Both the position numbers and the translations under genes were made by a program. From assembly GCA_009908735.1 (NCBI GenBank), contig JAAAOR010000064.1, forward strand, positions 1-12,296: a stretch of DNA of 12,296 nucleotides, read 5' to 3'. Positions 5,720 through 12,296 of this stretch are shown here, one piece after another (positions within the stretch are counted from its first letter, which is position 1; every line of letters starts with the position of its first letter). A model generated the notes under the pieces. It did not search any database. It was not told the DNA's origin and was given only the letters and a program-made list of their open reading frames with translations. The DNA comes from Spirochaetota bacterium. Its GTDB lineage: Bacteria; Spirochaetota; Spirochaetia; DSM-27196; PWMO01.

Positions 5720-6868
5720 TCACTCCCCGCGTGCTTTGGAGATCTCCCGGGGGTCTACCGCCTTCGCAATGAAGAGCTTTTTCTCTTCGGCAAGATCCAC
5801 AACGGATCCATGGTCGTCCCGGTACTCATGGCCGTTCTCATCGATCATGATCTTCAACTTCGGCTTCAGCGGTGCGCTCCGGTTGTTCTCTACGACGCGT
5901 GCGATCGAGCTGTCGTTGAGTAGAACCACACTGCCGACCGGATAGATACCCATTGCTCGAATGAAGATCTTGAGAACCTGGGGATCGAAGCGGCGGCCGT
6001 TATCGCTCAAGATGTTTCGCATGGCGGTGTAGCCCATCATCGAATTCCTATACGGCCTTTTTGAGATCATTGCTTGAAAAGAGTCGATCACAGCCACAAT
6101 TCGGGCAAACAAAATGATGTTTTCGCCCGAGAGCATCTTCGGATACCCCTGACCGTCCCATCGCTCCTGGTGTTGCAGTGCCGCGCGGCCGATTTCCTCG
6201 GGGTAGCGCAACTCACGGGTAATAATTTTGTAGGAATGCACGGGATGCGTGCGGATCGCCTGAGCTTCCTCGGCGGTGAGCTTGTCCTTCTTGTTTACGA
6301 TCTCGGGTGGAAGACGAAGCATGCCTACATCGTGGAGCAAAGCCGCGGTTGCAAGATGTATAAGGCGGTGTTTCGCCATCCCCAGGCTCGAACCGATGGG
6401 TGTCGAAATGATGGCGGCGTTCAGCGCGTTGTCGACGTCGGTCATAGCGCCCTGAAAACCGTAGAGGATGTACTCGATTGTCTGATTGGGATACTGCTCG
6501 AGCAGTCTGAACATCGCGTCCACGACTGTGTCGATGGCGGAGGTCTCCACGGGATCGTAGTTCCGAATCTGTTCAAAAACTGTGCGAATTTGCTGGCGGA
6601 GCTTCGTGTGGGTCTTCATTACCAGCTCGTGTTCGCTGGTGTTGAAGGCCCGCATGAAGAAGGTGTTCTCCTCCTGCCCCTCGTCGAAGCCCTCCGAAAG
6701 CATTTCGCCTTCGGTGGTCACATCGGAGATCTGCCACTTCTGCAGGCGTTGAATATCCTTCTGCCGGATGGGTACCCGAGAAGGCACGAGAATATTCTCC
6801 CCGTCGATATACACGGGTTTGTCGAACTGTTGCCCCGGTTTCAACTCCGAAACCTTGATGCTGCGCAT
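5720..6868 (-). CDS. HD-GYP domain protein with altered metal site
   Basis: Member of the HD-GYP family, which hydrolyses cyclic di-GMP. The N-terminal domain (about 1-60, MRSIKVSELKPGQQF...) is the module often preceding HD-GYP. Helices follow, then the HD-GYP domain at about 140-290: LLHDVGM (H179, D180), H208, QHQERWDGQGYP (H233, GYP 241-243) and RIVAVIDSF (D262), RPYR. Departures from the canonical pattern are visible: HDxGK has Met183 for Lys, HHE is HQE (Gln234), and the expected upstream ligand His appears to be Asn (near 147). The protein may therefore be a weak enzyme or a c-di-GMP sensor. The ATG overlaps the stop of the FlhB-C-like gene (TAATG), with GTGAGG just upstream. 382 aa, full length. 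Confidence 0.92.
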   Translation of the reverse strand: MRSIKVSELKPGQQFDKPVYIDGENILVPSRVPIRQKDIQRLQKWQISDVTTEGEMLSEGFDEGQEENTFFMRAFNTSEHELVMKTHTKLRQQIRTVFEQIRNYDPVETSAIDTVVDAMFRLLEQYPNQTIEYILYGFQGAMTDVDNALNAAIISTPIGSSLGMAKHRLIHLATAALLHDVGMLRLPPEIVNKKDKLTAEEAQAIRTHPVHSYKIITRELRYPEEIGRAALQHQERWDGQGYPKMLSGENIILFARIVAVIDSFQAMISKRPYRNSMMGYTAMRNILSDNGRRFDPQVLKIFIRAMGIYPVGSVVLLNDSSIARVVENNRSAPLKPKLKIMIDENGHEYRDDHGSVVDLAEEKKLFIAKAVDPREISKARGE

Positions 6869-7119
6869 TACCTCACCCGCCCTTCCGCACGTAGCACGAA
6901 GGCAAGTATTTCCGCTACGGCCCCATAGAGGTCTTCCGGAATCAATTCTCCGATATCGAGAAATACGAGAGACTCGGCGAGCGCGGGATCCGCCACAATT
7001 TGGACGCCCGCCTCTTCGGCGACTCTCTCAATCCGCTCTGCCACATGCGCCGATCCTTTTGCCACGACAAGCGGCGCCGGCAGAGTCTCGTCGTACCGGA
7101 GGGCTATCGCCTTCTCCAT
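6868..7119 (-). CDS. FlhB C-terminal-like protein (EscU/YscU/HrcU switch family, stand-alone)
   Basis: An 83-aa protein equivalent to the cytoplasmic C-terminal part of the flagellar export switch FlhB, without its membrane domain. Visible family pattern: KAIALRYDE, PAPLVVAKGSAHVAERI, a central VQIVADPALAESL and the ending IGELIPEDLYGAVAEILAFVL. The autocleavage motif NPTH of true FlhB is absent because the protein begins just after that point. This is the type known as YlqH in Bacillus. It lies 9 bases after the FliK-like gene and overlaps the HD-GYP start by one base, so it is probably translationally coupled on both sides. A helper or substitute for the FlhB C-terminal domain in export specificity is the likely role, based on family knowledge. 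Confidence 0.9.
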   Translation of the reverse strand: MEKAIALRYDETLPAPLVVAKGSAHVAERIERVAEEAGVQIVADPALAESLVFLDIGELIPEDLYGAVAEILAFVLRAEGRVR

Positions 7120-7128
7120 ACGCTCCCG

Positions 7129-8199
7129 CTACGCTTCGGTGTCGATGCCATTGAGTATATCCACACTTTCACCCGTTGAAAACCCGTCAAAATCCCCTTC
7201 GGGGTGGGCATCGACCTTGCCGAAGCCAAGCAAGCCGAGTCTTTCGACGAGCTCTCCGAGCAGCTCCCCCGGTGGTGCTTCGCCCTCGGGATAAAAGACC
7301 CGCGTGCTGCCGCCTGAAGCGCCGCCGCGGAGCAGCTCGAACTCCCACCGCCCGCGCTCTCCATCTGCTGATACGACCGCCCGATCGAAGCTCGGTCGGT
7401 CACCGGAGAAGTGCACGCGAATGCTGCCGCGGTAGCTCCGCCCCCCGTCGGGATCGACGGAGAAGGGAACGACGATCCAGTGCCCGCTCTCGTTCCGCAG
7501 GTGGTTGAAGGCGTGTATGAGGTCCCCGGCCTCGTTGTCGCGACGCTCAACGATTTCCCGCACGGTGTCCTCGGCGTCGCCGCCGGGACTCCGGCTCTTC
7601 GCCCGATCGCCACGCCGGCGACCGGCGTCATCATGGAAGTCCCCGTGACCGCCGCCGTCTCCGGCGCCATGCCCGTGACCGCCGTAGCCGTCGAGGGCGT
7701 CGATAAGGCGGTCGAGTCCCTCCTGCGAAGGCGTGAGGCCTTTCTGCTGCATGAGTAGATAGGCGCGTACCAGGCGCGGCGAGACCGAGTCGCGGTTTCT
7801 GAAGAAGTTGTAGACGTTTCGGATATGCCCCGGGTCGAGTGGCATTCCGCTTCGAAGCAGAGCGCGAAGAACCGTCACGGATAGCTCGTCGCGGGGCAGC
7901 CCCTCGGTGCCGAGAAAGCGCATGGCGCCCTCTTGCGCTCCCACATCCGCATATGGCTGCAAAAGGACCGTACCGGCCTCAATGCGAACCTGCGCCTCGA
8001 AGGTCATGCCGGCAGACAGGTTCCGTTGGGACGTCGCGGCTATCACCCGCCCTCCGATGCCGAGCATCCATTTCGACGGGGCGAGTTGCTTGATGACATG
8101 AGCCCGGACAACCTGCCCGGAGCGTAGCGAGGAACGCCGCTGAGCGCCCGCCTCGAAAATGAGGCGAGCGATGGAACCCGGTCCACCGGCGCCCTGCAT
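7129..8199 (-). CDS. FliK/YlqG-like flagellar hook-length control domain protein
   Basis: A 356-aa protein with two recognisable ends. The N-terminal part (about 25-85) has the pattern LRSGQVVRAHVIKQL ... MLGIGGRVIAA ... LSAGMTFEAQV, a beta-rich domain common to FliK-like proteins of the YlqG type. Residues 171-191 are a Gly/His/Asp-rich linker (YGGHGHGAGDGGGHGDFHDD), followed by a basic Arg/Lys patch. The C-terminal part (about 240-330; WIVVPFSVDPDGG, GSIRVHFSG, RWEFELL) fits the hook-length-control C-terminal fold. Its position directly before the FlhB-C-like gene matches the known FliK-FlhB partnership. The ATG lies 3 bases after the rplS stop with no good ribosome-binding site, so coupling to rplS is likely. 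The exact role is inferred; overall similarity is modest. Confidence 0.75.
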   Translation of the reverse strand: MQGAGGPGSIARLIFEAGAQRRSSLRSGQVVRAHVIKQLAPSKWMLGIGGRVIAATSQRNLSAGMTFEAQVRIEAGTVLLQPYADVGAQEGAMRFLGTEGLPRDELSVTVLRALLRSGMPLDPGHIRNVYNFFRNRDSVSPRLVRAYLLMQQKGLTPSQEGLDRLIDALDGYGGHGHGAGDGGGHGDFHDDAGRRRGDRAKSRSPGGDAEDTVREIVERRDNEAGDLIHAFNHLRNESGHWIVVPFSVDPDGGRSYRGSIRVHFSGDRPSFDRAVVSADGERGRWEFELLRGGASGGSTRVFYPEGEAPPGELLGELVERLGLLGFGKVDAHPEGDFDGFSTGESVDILNGIDTEA

Positions 8200-8202
8200 G
8201 AG

Positions 8203-8571
8203 CTATCGCTGCTTGGCCTGGGGCTTCTTGCGGATGAGCTCCGCCACCTTCGCAGCCTTTCCAACGCGATTTCGGATGTAGTAGAGCTTAGCCCGTCGGA
8301 CGCGGCCTCGGCGGCTGACTTCGATCTTCTGGATGCGTGGCGAGTGGAGCGGGAATACACGCTCGACACCGACCCCGTAAGACATCTTTCGAACGGTGAA
8401 GGTCCGACGCACGCCGCCGTTATTCTTGGCGATCACGAGACCCTCGTAGACCTGAATACGCTCGGTGCGACCCTCAACGATGTTAAAATGAACTTTGACC
8501 GTATCTCCGACCCGGAAGTTTTCGGCGTCTTGTTTTGTCTGTTCGCTCTCGATTGCGCTGATGAGATCCAT
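8203..8571 (-). CDS. rplS: 50S ribosomal protein bL19
   Basis: Large-subunit protein at the 30S-50S interface. Typical sequence throughout: [58 protein letters not shown] and [14 protein letters not shown]. 122 aa, normal length with a short Lys/Arg tail. ATG 8571 has AAGGAG 6 bases upstream; this site overlaps the trmD stop codon (TAAGGAG), linking the two genes. The trmD-rplS adjacency is conserved in most bacteria. Confidence 0.98.
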   Translation of the reverse strand: MDLISAIESEQTKQDAENFRVGDTVKVHFNIVEGRTERIQVYEGLVIAKNNGGVRRTFTVRKMSYGVGVERVFPLHSPRIQKIEVSRRGRVRRAKLYYIRNRVGKAAKVAELIRKKPQAKQR

Positions 8572-8581
8572 GCCCGGCTCC

Positions 8582-9283
8582 TTATTCTTTCGCTTTCTCT
8601 GAGTTTTCGTCGTGTGCGACGTCGAGCAAATCCGCGCGGTGGGTGCGCGTTTTCTCGATTCGCTGCTGCTGCCGCCACTCCCGAATCCGCTTATGATGCC
8701 CGGTCAGCAGCACCTCCGGAACGTGCATCCCCTTGTAGACCTCAGGTCGCGTGTAGTGGGGGTATTCGAGGAGACCCTCTGTAAAGCTCTCCTCGGACAG
8801 CGACTCCGGTGTAATTACCCGGTCGATCAATCTGACCGCGGCATCAATGATGACGAGAGCGGACAACTCGCCCGACGATACGACATAATCGCCGATTGTA
8901 AGCTCATCGTCAACATAGTGATCGATGATGCGCTGGTCCACGCCCTCATAGCGCCCGCAGATGAAGACCAGGTCTTGCTCCCCGGCAAGCTCATGGGCCA
9001 CATCCTGAGTAAACCGTCGCCCCGAGGGGCTCGGGTAGATGGTGCGCCGCTGCTCCGCGCCAACGGAATCGAGGGCGGCGCCGAGCGGCTCGGGCTTCAA
9101 CACCATGCCGGCGCCACCTCCGTAGGGGGCGTCGTCGGCGGTACGGTGCCTATCCTCGGCGAAATCCCGAATGTCCACCGCACGGTAGGAGACGAATCCA
9201 CGATCCACCGCGCGACCCAGAATCGATTCGGAGAAAAACGCCTCCACGAGGCCCGGGAACAGGGTGAGCACGTCAATCTTCAT
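8582..9283 (-). CDS. trmD: tRNA (guanine-N1)-methyltransferase TrmD
   Basis: Methylates G37 next to the anticodon of tRNAs for Leu, Pro and Arg using S-adenosylmethionine, preventing +1 frameshifts. A SPOUT-fold (trefoil knot) enzyme. The start [11 protein letters not shown] is canonical; [10 protein letters not shown] lies at residues 53-62. [10 protein letters not shown] (about 110) and [11 protein letters not shown] (about 130) form the cofactor knot, and LEYPHYTRP and [13 protein letters not shown] belong to the C-terminal part. From ATG 9283 it has 233 aa, the usual length; the frame is open further upstream to 9505, but that stretch overlaps rimM and is not homologous. A GAGG lies 10 bases before the ATG. 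It follows rimM by 22 bases. Confidence 0.97.
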   Translation of the reverse strand: MKIDVLTLFPGLVEAFFSESILGRAVDRGFVSYRAVDIRDFAEDRHRTADDAPYGGGAGMVLKPEPLGAALDSVGAEQRRTIYPSPSGRRFTQDVAHELAGEQDLVFICGRYEGVDQRIIDHYVDDELTIGDYVVSSGELSALVIIDAAVRLIDRVITPESLSEESFTEGLLEYPHYTRPEVYKGMHVPEVLLTGHHKRIREWRQQQRIEKTRTHRADLLDVAHDENSEKAKE

Positions 9284-9305
9284 TTGATTCGGGCCTCGTT
9301 CGCGC

Positions 9306-9827
9306 TCATGCAAGAATCCAGGGGGTCTCAAGCTCGATGCGTCGATGCTTGGGGTCGACCTCGCCGATGAAGGGCTCGCGGAAGGGTACGTTAAAGATTT
9401 TCCCGTCGGGCGTCTCCACCTCGAGGATATCCCCGATCCCCGTCTCCCACACCGAAACGACGCGCGCAAGCGCCTCCCGGGTCTGCCCCGGCGGGCGAAG
9501 CTCACAGCCGATCAGATCGGCAATGTAGTACTCGTCCTCGCCGCACTGCGCCGCCTGAGAGCGGGGGACCCACACCTCGCAGCGCTGCAACCTTTGCGCC
9601 GCATCCCGCGAATCGACGCCCCGAAACTTCACCAGGGCTTCGCGGTGCGTGAGGCGCAGGTACTCCACTTCCAAACGGTGAGCTGTGCCCTCGTCCGCCC
9701 CGGGGCAACGAAGCCCCACTTCCCTGAGCTCGCCAAGATGGTCGAACTCACCGGAATAACTGCCGAGCTTCACCTCTCCGGAGGTGCCATGCGCGCCACG
9801 GATGAAGCCCACGGCCAGCTCATCCAT
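9306..9827 (-). CDS. rimM: Ribosome maturation factor RimM
   Basis: Assists assembly of the 30S head and binds ribosomal protein uS19. Two domains are visible: the N-terminal RimM barrel (AVGFIRGAHGTSGEVKL, then HREALVKFRGVDSRDAAQRL) and a C-terminal PRC-type barrel (EYYIADLIGCEL, ARVVSVWETGIGDILEV, FNVPFREPFIGEVD). 173 aa, normal. ATG 9827 shares one base with the TGA of khpA (TGATG), so translation is probably coupled; no separate good ribosome-binding site is seen. The rimM-trmD-rplS order is the common one. Confidence 0.96.
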   Translation of the reverse strand: MDELAVGFIRGAHGTSGEVKLGSYSGEFDHLGELREVGLRCPGADEGTAHRLEVEYLRLTHREALVKFRGVDSRDAAQRLQRCEVWVPRSQAAQCGEDEYYIADLIGCELRPPGQTREALARVVSVWETGIGDILEVETPDGKIFNVPFREPFIGEVDPKHRRIELETPWILA

Positions 9828-10060
9828 CAGTCGAGGATCTCGAGCACCACCCGCTTTCCGGTCTTAGTCGAGGCGGCGCTGAGAACGGTGCGGATTGCTT
9901 TGGCGATACGCCCGTGCTTGCCGATCACCTTGCCGATATCCCCCTGAGAGACCTGGAGCTCGAGAATGGTCGACTTCTCCCCTTCGATCATATTCACTTT
10001 AACCTCGTCCGGCTCGTCGACCAGTGACCGGGCGATATAGTTCACGAGTTCTTTTTCCAC
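9827..10060 (-). CDS. khpA: KH-domain RNA-binding protein KhpA (YlqC)
   Basis: Single KH-domain protein, 77 aa, the family's usual size. The RNA-binding GxxG loop is GKHG at residues 47-50 within DIGKVIGKHGRIAKAIRT, followed by VVLEILD. Members bind RNA, in some bacteria together with KhpB (Jag), and affect cell division and ribosome-linked functions. The start is GTG 10060 with GGGGAGG upstream at about 5 bases; no ATG alternative fits. It lies between rpsP and rimM, its conserved place in many genomes. Confidence 0.95.
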   Translation of the reverse strand: MEKELVNYIARSLVDEPDEVKVNMIEGEKSTILELQVSQGDIGKVIGKHGRIAKAIRTVLSAASTKTGKRVVLEILD

Positions 10061-10111
10061 GCGTGCCTCCCCTTGTGCTGTGTATTGCTGCGTACAGGGT
10101 GCTAACAGGCG

Positions 10112-10363
10112 CTACTTGATGTGGAAGTTCCTCTTGTTGAGAAGCTGTCGCACCGTATCGCTCGGCCGCGCTCCTTTGTCGATCCACTCGCGAATCCGAT
10201 CCTCTTTGAGGTTCAGCTGCTTTTCCTCGATTTCAATCGGATGGTACAGGCCAACCTCTTCGATGGCGCGACCGTCACGCGGGGATCGCGTATCCATGAC
10301 GACCAACCGGTAATAAGGTCTCTTTCGCGTTCCAAATCTTTTCAACCGTATTCTGGCGCTCAC
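10112..10363 (-). CDS. rpsP: 30S ribosomal protein bS16
   Basis: Small-subunit protein needed for 30S assembly. IRLKRFGTRKRPYYRLVVMD and the segments GRAIEEVGLYHP and WIDKGARPSDTVRQLL are diagnostic. 83 aa, normal. The start is GTG 10363, preceded by AGGAGG at 5 bases. It lies 23 bases after ffh and 51 bases before khpA. Confidence 0.98.
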   Translation of the reverse strand: MSARIRLKRFGTRKRPYYRLVVMDTRSPRDGRAIEEVGLYHPIEIEEKQLNLKEDRIREWIDKGARPSDTVRQLLNKRNFHIK

Positions 10364-10386
10364 AACTTCCTCCTGGTTCGTATGCG

Positions 10387-11724
10387 CTACATGCCACCAA
10401 GCTGAGACAGCATCTGGTTCTGATACTTCTTGTTCTTGGACATTTTCTTCATCGTCTGTCGCATCTTATCAAATTTCTTCAAAAGACGCGTCACTTCGTA
10501 CACCGAGGTTCCACTGCCTTTTGCGATCCGCTTGCGACGAGGCGGACCGAGAATCCGGTGGTTTCTTCGCTCTTCGCGAGTCATAGATAGGATGATCGCC
10601 TCTTCGTGCTTGATCTGGTTCTCGTCGATGTCGTCCTCGGAGATTTGCCCTTTCAGACCGGGGATCATCTCGAGCATGGATTGCACCGAACCCATCTTTC
10701 GCATGCGTTGAAACTGATCGAGGTAGTCCTCGAGCGTGAAGGTTGCCGAGCGCATCTTGTTCTGAAGCGCGACGGCTTCCTCCTCGTTGTAGGTCTCCTG
10801 CGCCTTCTCGACGAGAGAAACGACATCGCCCATACCGAGAATGCGAGAGGCCATGCGGTCGGGATAGAAGGGTTCGAGGTCTTCCATCTTCTCACCGACA
10901 CCAATGAACTTGATGGGCTTGCCCGTGACGCTCTTGAGACTAAGCGCCGCACCGCCGCGCGTGTCGGAGTCGAACTTACTGAGGATGACGCCTGAGAGGT
11001 CCATGCGCTCGTCAAAGGTTTTTGCAACCTCAACGGCGTTCTGACCGGTCATCGCGTCTGCAACAAGCAATACTTCTTGAGGATCAGCGACCTTGCGGAC
11101 CCTCTCGAGCTCCCCCATGAGCCCTTCGTCTATCTGAAGGCGTCCCGAGGTGTCGACGAGCACCGTGTTGAGCCCCCGACTCTTCGCCTCTTTCAGCGCA
11201 CCTTTGACCACCTTGACCGGATCTTTCGTTTTGCGGTCGGTGTAAACGGGAATGCCCGCCTGCTCACCGAGGACCTCAAGCTGATCGATGGCCGCCGGTC
11301 GCACGAGGTCCGCGGCAACGAGAAGCGGCGTGCGTTTGTCGCGGTTCTTCAGATGTGCCGCAAGCTTGGCCGCCGTGGTTGTCTTCCCCGACCCCTGGAG
11401 ACCTGCGAGGAGGATGACCGACTGAGTGTCGGGCCCCTTGAGCTCGAGATCCTGTCGCTCGTCCCCGAGAAGAGAGACCATGCGGTCGTGGACGATCTTC
11501 ACGAACTGCTGTCCGGGAGACACTGAGCGCAACACCGCCTCTCCCGTGGCTTCGCGGATCGTGTGATTTACGAAACGGCGCACCACGCGCAGGTTTACGT
11601 CTGCTTCGAGGAGTGCAACTTTTATCTCGTCGACGGCGTCCTGGACATTCTTCTCGGAGATCGAAGATTTGCCGGATACCTGCCGGACGATATCGCTTAG
11701 TTTGTTGGAAATTCTGTCGAGCAT
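10387..11724 (-). CDS. ffh: Signal recognition particle protein Ffh (SRP54)
   Basis: GTPase that with 4.5S RNA targets signal-bearing nascent chains to FtsY and the Sec translocon. Order: N domain (1-100, ALLEADVNLRVV), G domain with P-loop GLQGSGKTTTAAKLA (108-122), DTSGRLQID, then SKFDSDTRGGAAL and the nucleotide-specificity region. The methionine-rich M domain (from about 300) has QRMRKMGSVQSMLEMIPGL, the RNA-binding GSGTSVYEVTRLLKKF and MRQTMKKMSKN. 445 aa, standard length; it ends at LSQLGGM without the long Met/Gly tail of some homologues. ATG 11724 has only a weak GGGA upstream. A strong promoter lies about 30 bases upstream, making ffh the head of the long minus-strand operon. Confidence 0.98.
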   Translation of the reverse strand: MLDRISNKLSDIVRQVSGKSSISEKNVQDAVDEIKVALLEADVNLRVVRRFVNHTIREATGEAVLRSVSPGQQFVKIVHDRMVSLLGDERQDLELKGPDTQSVILLAGLQGSGKTTTAAKLAAHLKNRDKRTPLLVAADLVRPAAIDQLEVLGEQAGIPVYTDRKTKDPVKVVKGALKEAKSRGLNTVLVDTSGRLQIDEGLMGELERVRKVADPQEVLLVADAMTGQNAVEVAKTFDERMDLSGVILSKFDSDTRGGAALSLKSVTGKPIKFIGVGEKMEDLEPFYPDRMASRILGMGDVVSLVEKAQETYNEEEAVALQNKMRSATFTLEDYLDQFQRMRKMGSVQSMLEMIPGLKGQISEDDIDENQIKHEEAIILSMTREERRNHRILGPPRRKRIAKGSGTSVYEVTRLLKKFDKMRQTMKKMSKNKKYQNQMLSQLGGM

Positions 11725-11753
11725 GGTCCCAGTGTCCGAAGGATGTAGCGTTA

Positions 11754-11783
11754 TTTATACTGTTTCCAAAACGTCGGTGTCAA
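11754..11783 (-). promoter_or_regulatory. Strong sigma70-type promoter of the ffh-rpsP-...-rplS operon
   Basis: On the minus strand a perfect TTGACA (11783-11778), an 18-base spacer and TATAAA (11759-11754). Transcription would start near 11747, leaving a leader of about 23 bases before the ffh ATG. No other promoter of similar quality was noticed within the long operon, so this one probably drives most of it. The -35 box lies just beyond the stop of the upstream TPR gene. Confidence 0.75.
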
Positions 11784-11786
11784 CCG

Positions 11787-12296
11787 TCAGCGGATATCGA
11801 AGAAATGGCGCCTGAGATACTGCACGCGCTCCTCCGCGGGCTGCCAGTGGCGGCTGAGCGGAAATTCGTCCACGACGCGCCGGTAGTACTCCATCGCCGC
11901 ACGAGCGTCGCGTCGATCCTCGTGCAGCCGTCCGAGGCGGTAGTAGAGCTCGGCCGGGTCGTCGGGCGTCCCTCCGGCCTCCATGTATGCCTCGAGCGGA
12001 CCCACCGCCCGCGAGGGATCGGTGCTCTCCAGCAGCAGATTGCCGAGCCGCAGAAGCTCCTCTTCGGTGATCTTGGACGCCGCTGCCGCGGCGGGTGGCG
12101 TCACCTCGGGAAATGGCGTCACCTCAGCCGGTGAGGCGACGCCGGCGCCCGTACCGGCGCCCGCCGGATCCGAAGGGCGGCCTGCGAGGTCCGCCGCGGA
12201 CCGGTCGTCGGGTACCGGGACCGCGCGGTCCGTGAGCACCTCTCCGTCCATCTGCCCGAAGAGCTCCCAGGCTGCCTCCGCATCGCCGGTTTCCAG
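11787..12296 (-). CDS. TPR-type repeat protein, N-terminus off the right edge
   Basis: The frame is open to the last base of the window (LETGDAEAAWELFGQMDGEV...), so at least the first part is missing and the ATG at 12251 is probably internal. The visible 169 residues contain a TPR-like helix (GDAEAAWELF), a long Ala/Pro/Asp-rich linker with a short repeated EVTP unit, and then two or three TPR-like helical pairs (LLRLGNLLLESTDPSRAV; ELYYRLGRLHEDRRDARAAM; YYRRVVDEFPLSRHW). Such proteins usually act as protein-binding scaffolds, often in the envelope (BamD/YbgF-like patterns), but no specific function can be assigned. It may be a tandem partner of genes beyond the edge. Confidence 0.8.
   Translation of the reverse strand: METGDAEAAWELFGQMDGEVLTDRAVPVPDDRSAADLAGRPSDPAGAGTGAGVASPAEVTPFPEVTPPAAAAASKITEEELLRLGNLLLESTDPSRAVGPLEAYMEAGGTPDDPAELYYRLGRLHEDRRDARAAMEYYRRVVDEFPLSRHWQPAEERVQYLRRHFFDIR

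Noticed and set aside
6074..6928. 284-codon plus-strand frame opposite the HD-GYP gene
   Set aside because: Antisense shadow of a gene with clear family motifs; the translated product has no coherent domain pattern.
8582..9505. Longer trmD start upstream of 9283
   Set aside because: The added 74 residues lie over rimM in a different phase and do not resemble TrmD, whose canonical start is [11 protein letters not shown].

Overview
The window looks like the chromosome of a free-living, flagellated spirochaete (Spirochaeta/Alkalispirochaeta/Salinispira-like; the genus is inferred). The main reason is the FlaB-type periplasmic flagellin at the left edge. The GC-rich, densely packed coding sequence and a FliK-like/FlhB-C-like/HD-GYP block next to the rplS operon fit this. 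I see no mobile element, CRISPR array, tRNA or rRNA.

Layout. 1-738 (+): 3' part of flaB, followed by a strong intrinsic terminator (763-796). 857-2233 (+): a CCA-adding/poly(A) polymerase family enzyme. 2304-4240 (-): coaD, rpmF, acpP and rnc, with a promoter before coaD, a second before rpmF, and a long GC hairpin between acpP and rnc. 4329-5105 (+): a secreted HEAT-like repeat protein, divergent from coaD. 5163-11724 (-): one long, tightly packed operon read as ffh, rpsP, khpA, rimM, trmD, rplS, FliK-like, FlhB-C-like, degenerate HD-GYP, yraN-like and a small FlgM-like gene, driven by a clear sigma70-type promoter at 11754-11783. 11787-12296 (-): the C-terminal part of a TPR-type protein that runs off the right edge.

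The large operon puts SRP protein, two ribosomal proteins, 30S maturation, tRNA m1G37 methylation and a KH RNA-binding protein ahead of genes that look like flagellar export accessories and c-di-GMP signalling. The order ffh-rpsP-ylqC-rimM-trmD-rplS...ylqG-ylqH is also known from Bacillus, so the FliK-like/FlhB-C pair is an old neighbour of rplS. Several junctions are translationally coupled (TGATG, TAATG, stop-to-start gaps of 2-3 nt).

Most worth a second look: (1) the yraN-like ORF has no usable start codon and continues in frame from the HD-GYP TGA stop; (2) three promoters sit almost on top of start codons, suggesting leaderless or near-leaderless mRNAs; (3) a long GC hairpin lies immediately upstream of the RNase III gene; (4) a perfect 13-bp hairpin lies inside the nucleotidyltransferase active-site region; (5) a FlgM-like mini-protein ends the operon; (6) the HD-GYP protein has changed metal-site residues. 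I found no clearly new defence or biosynthetic system.
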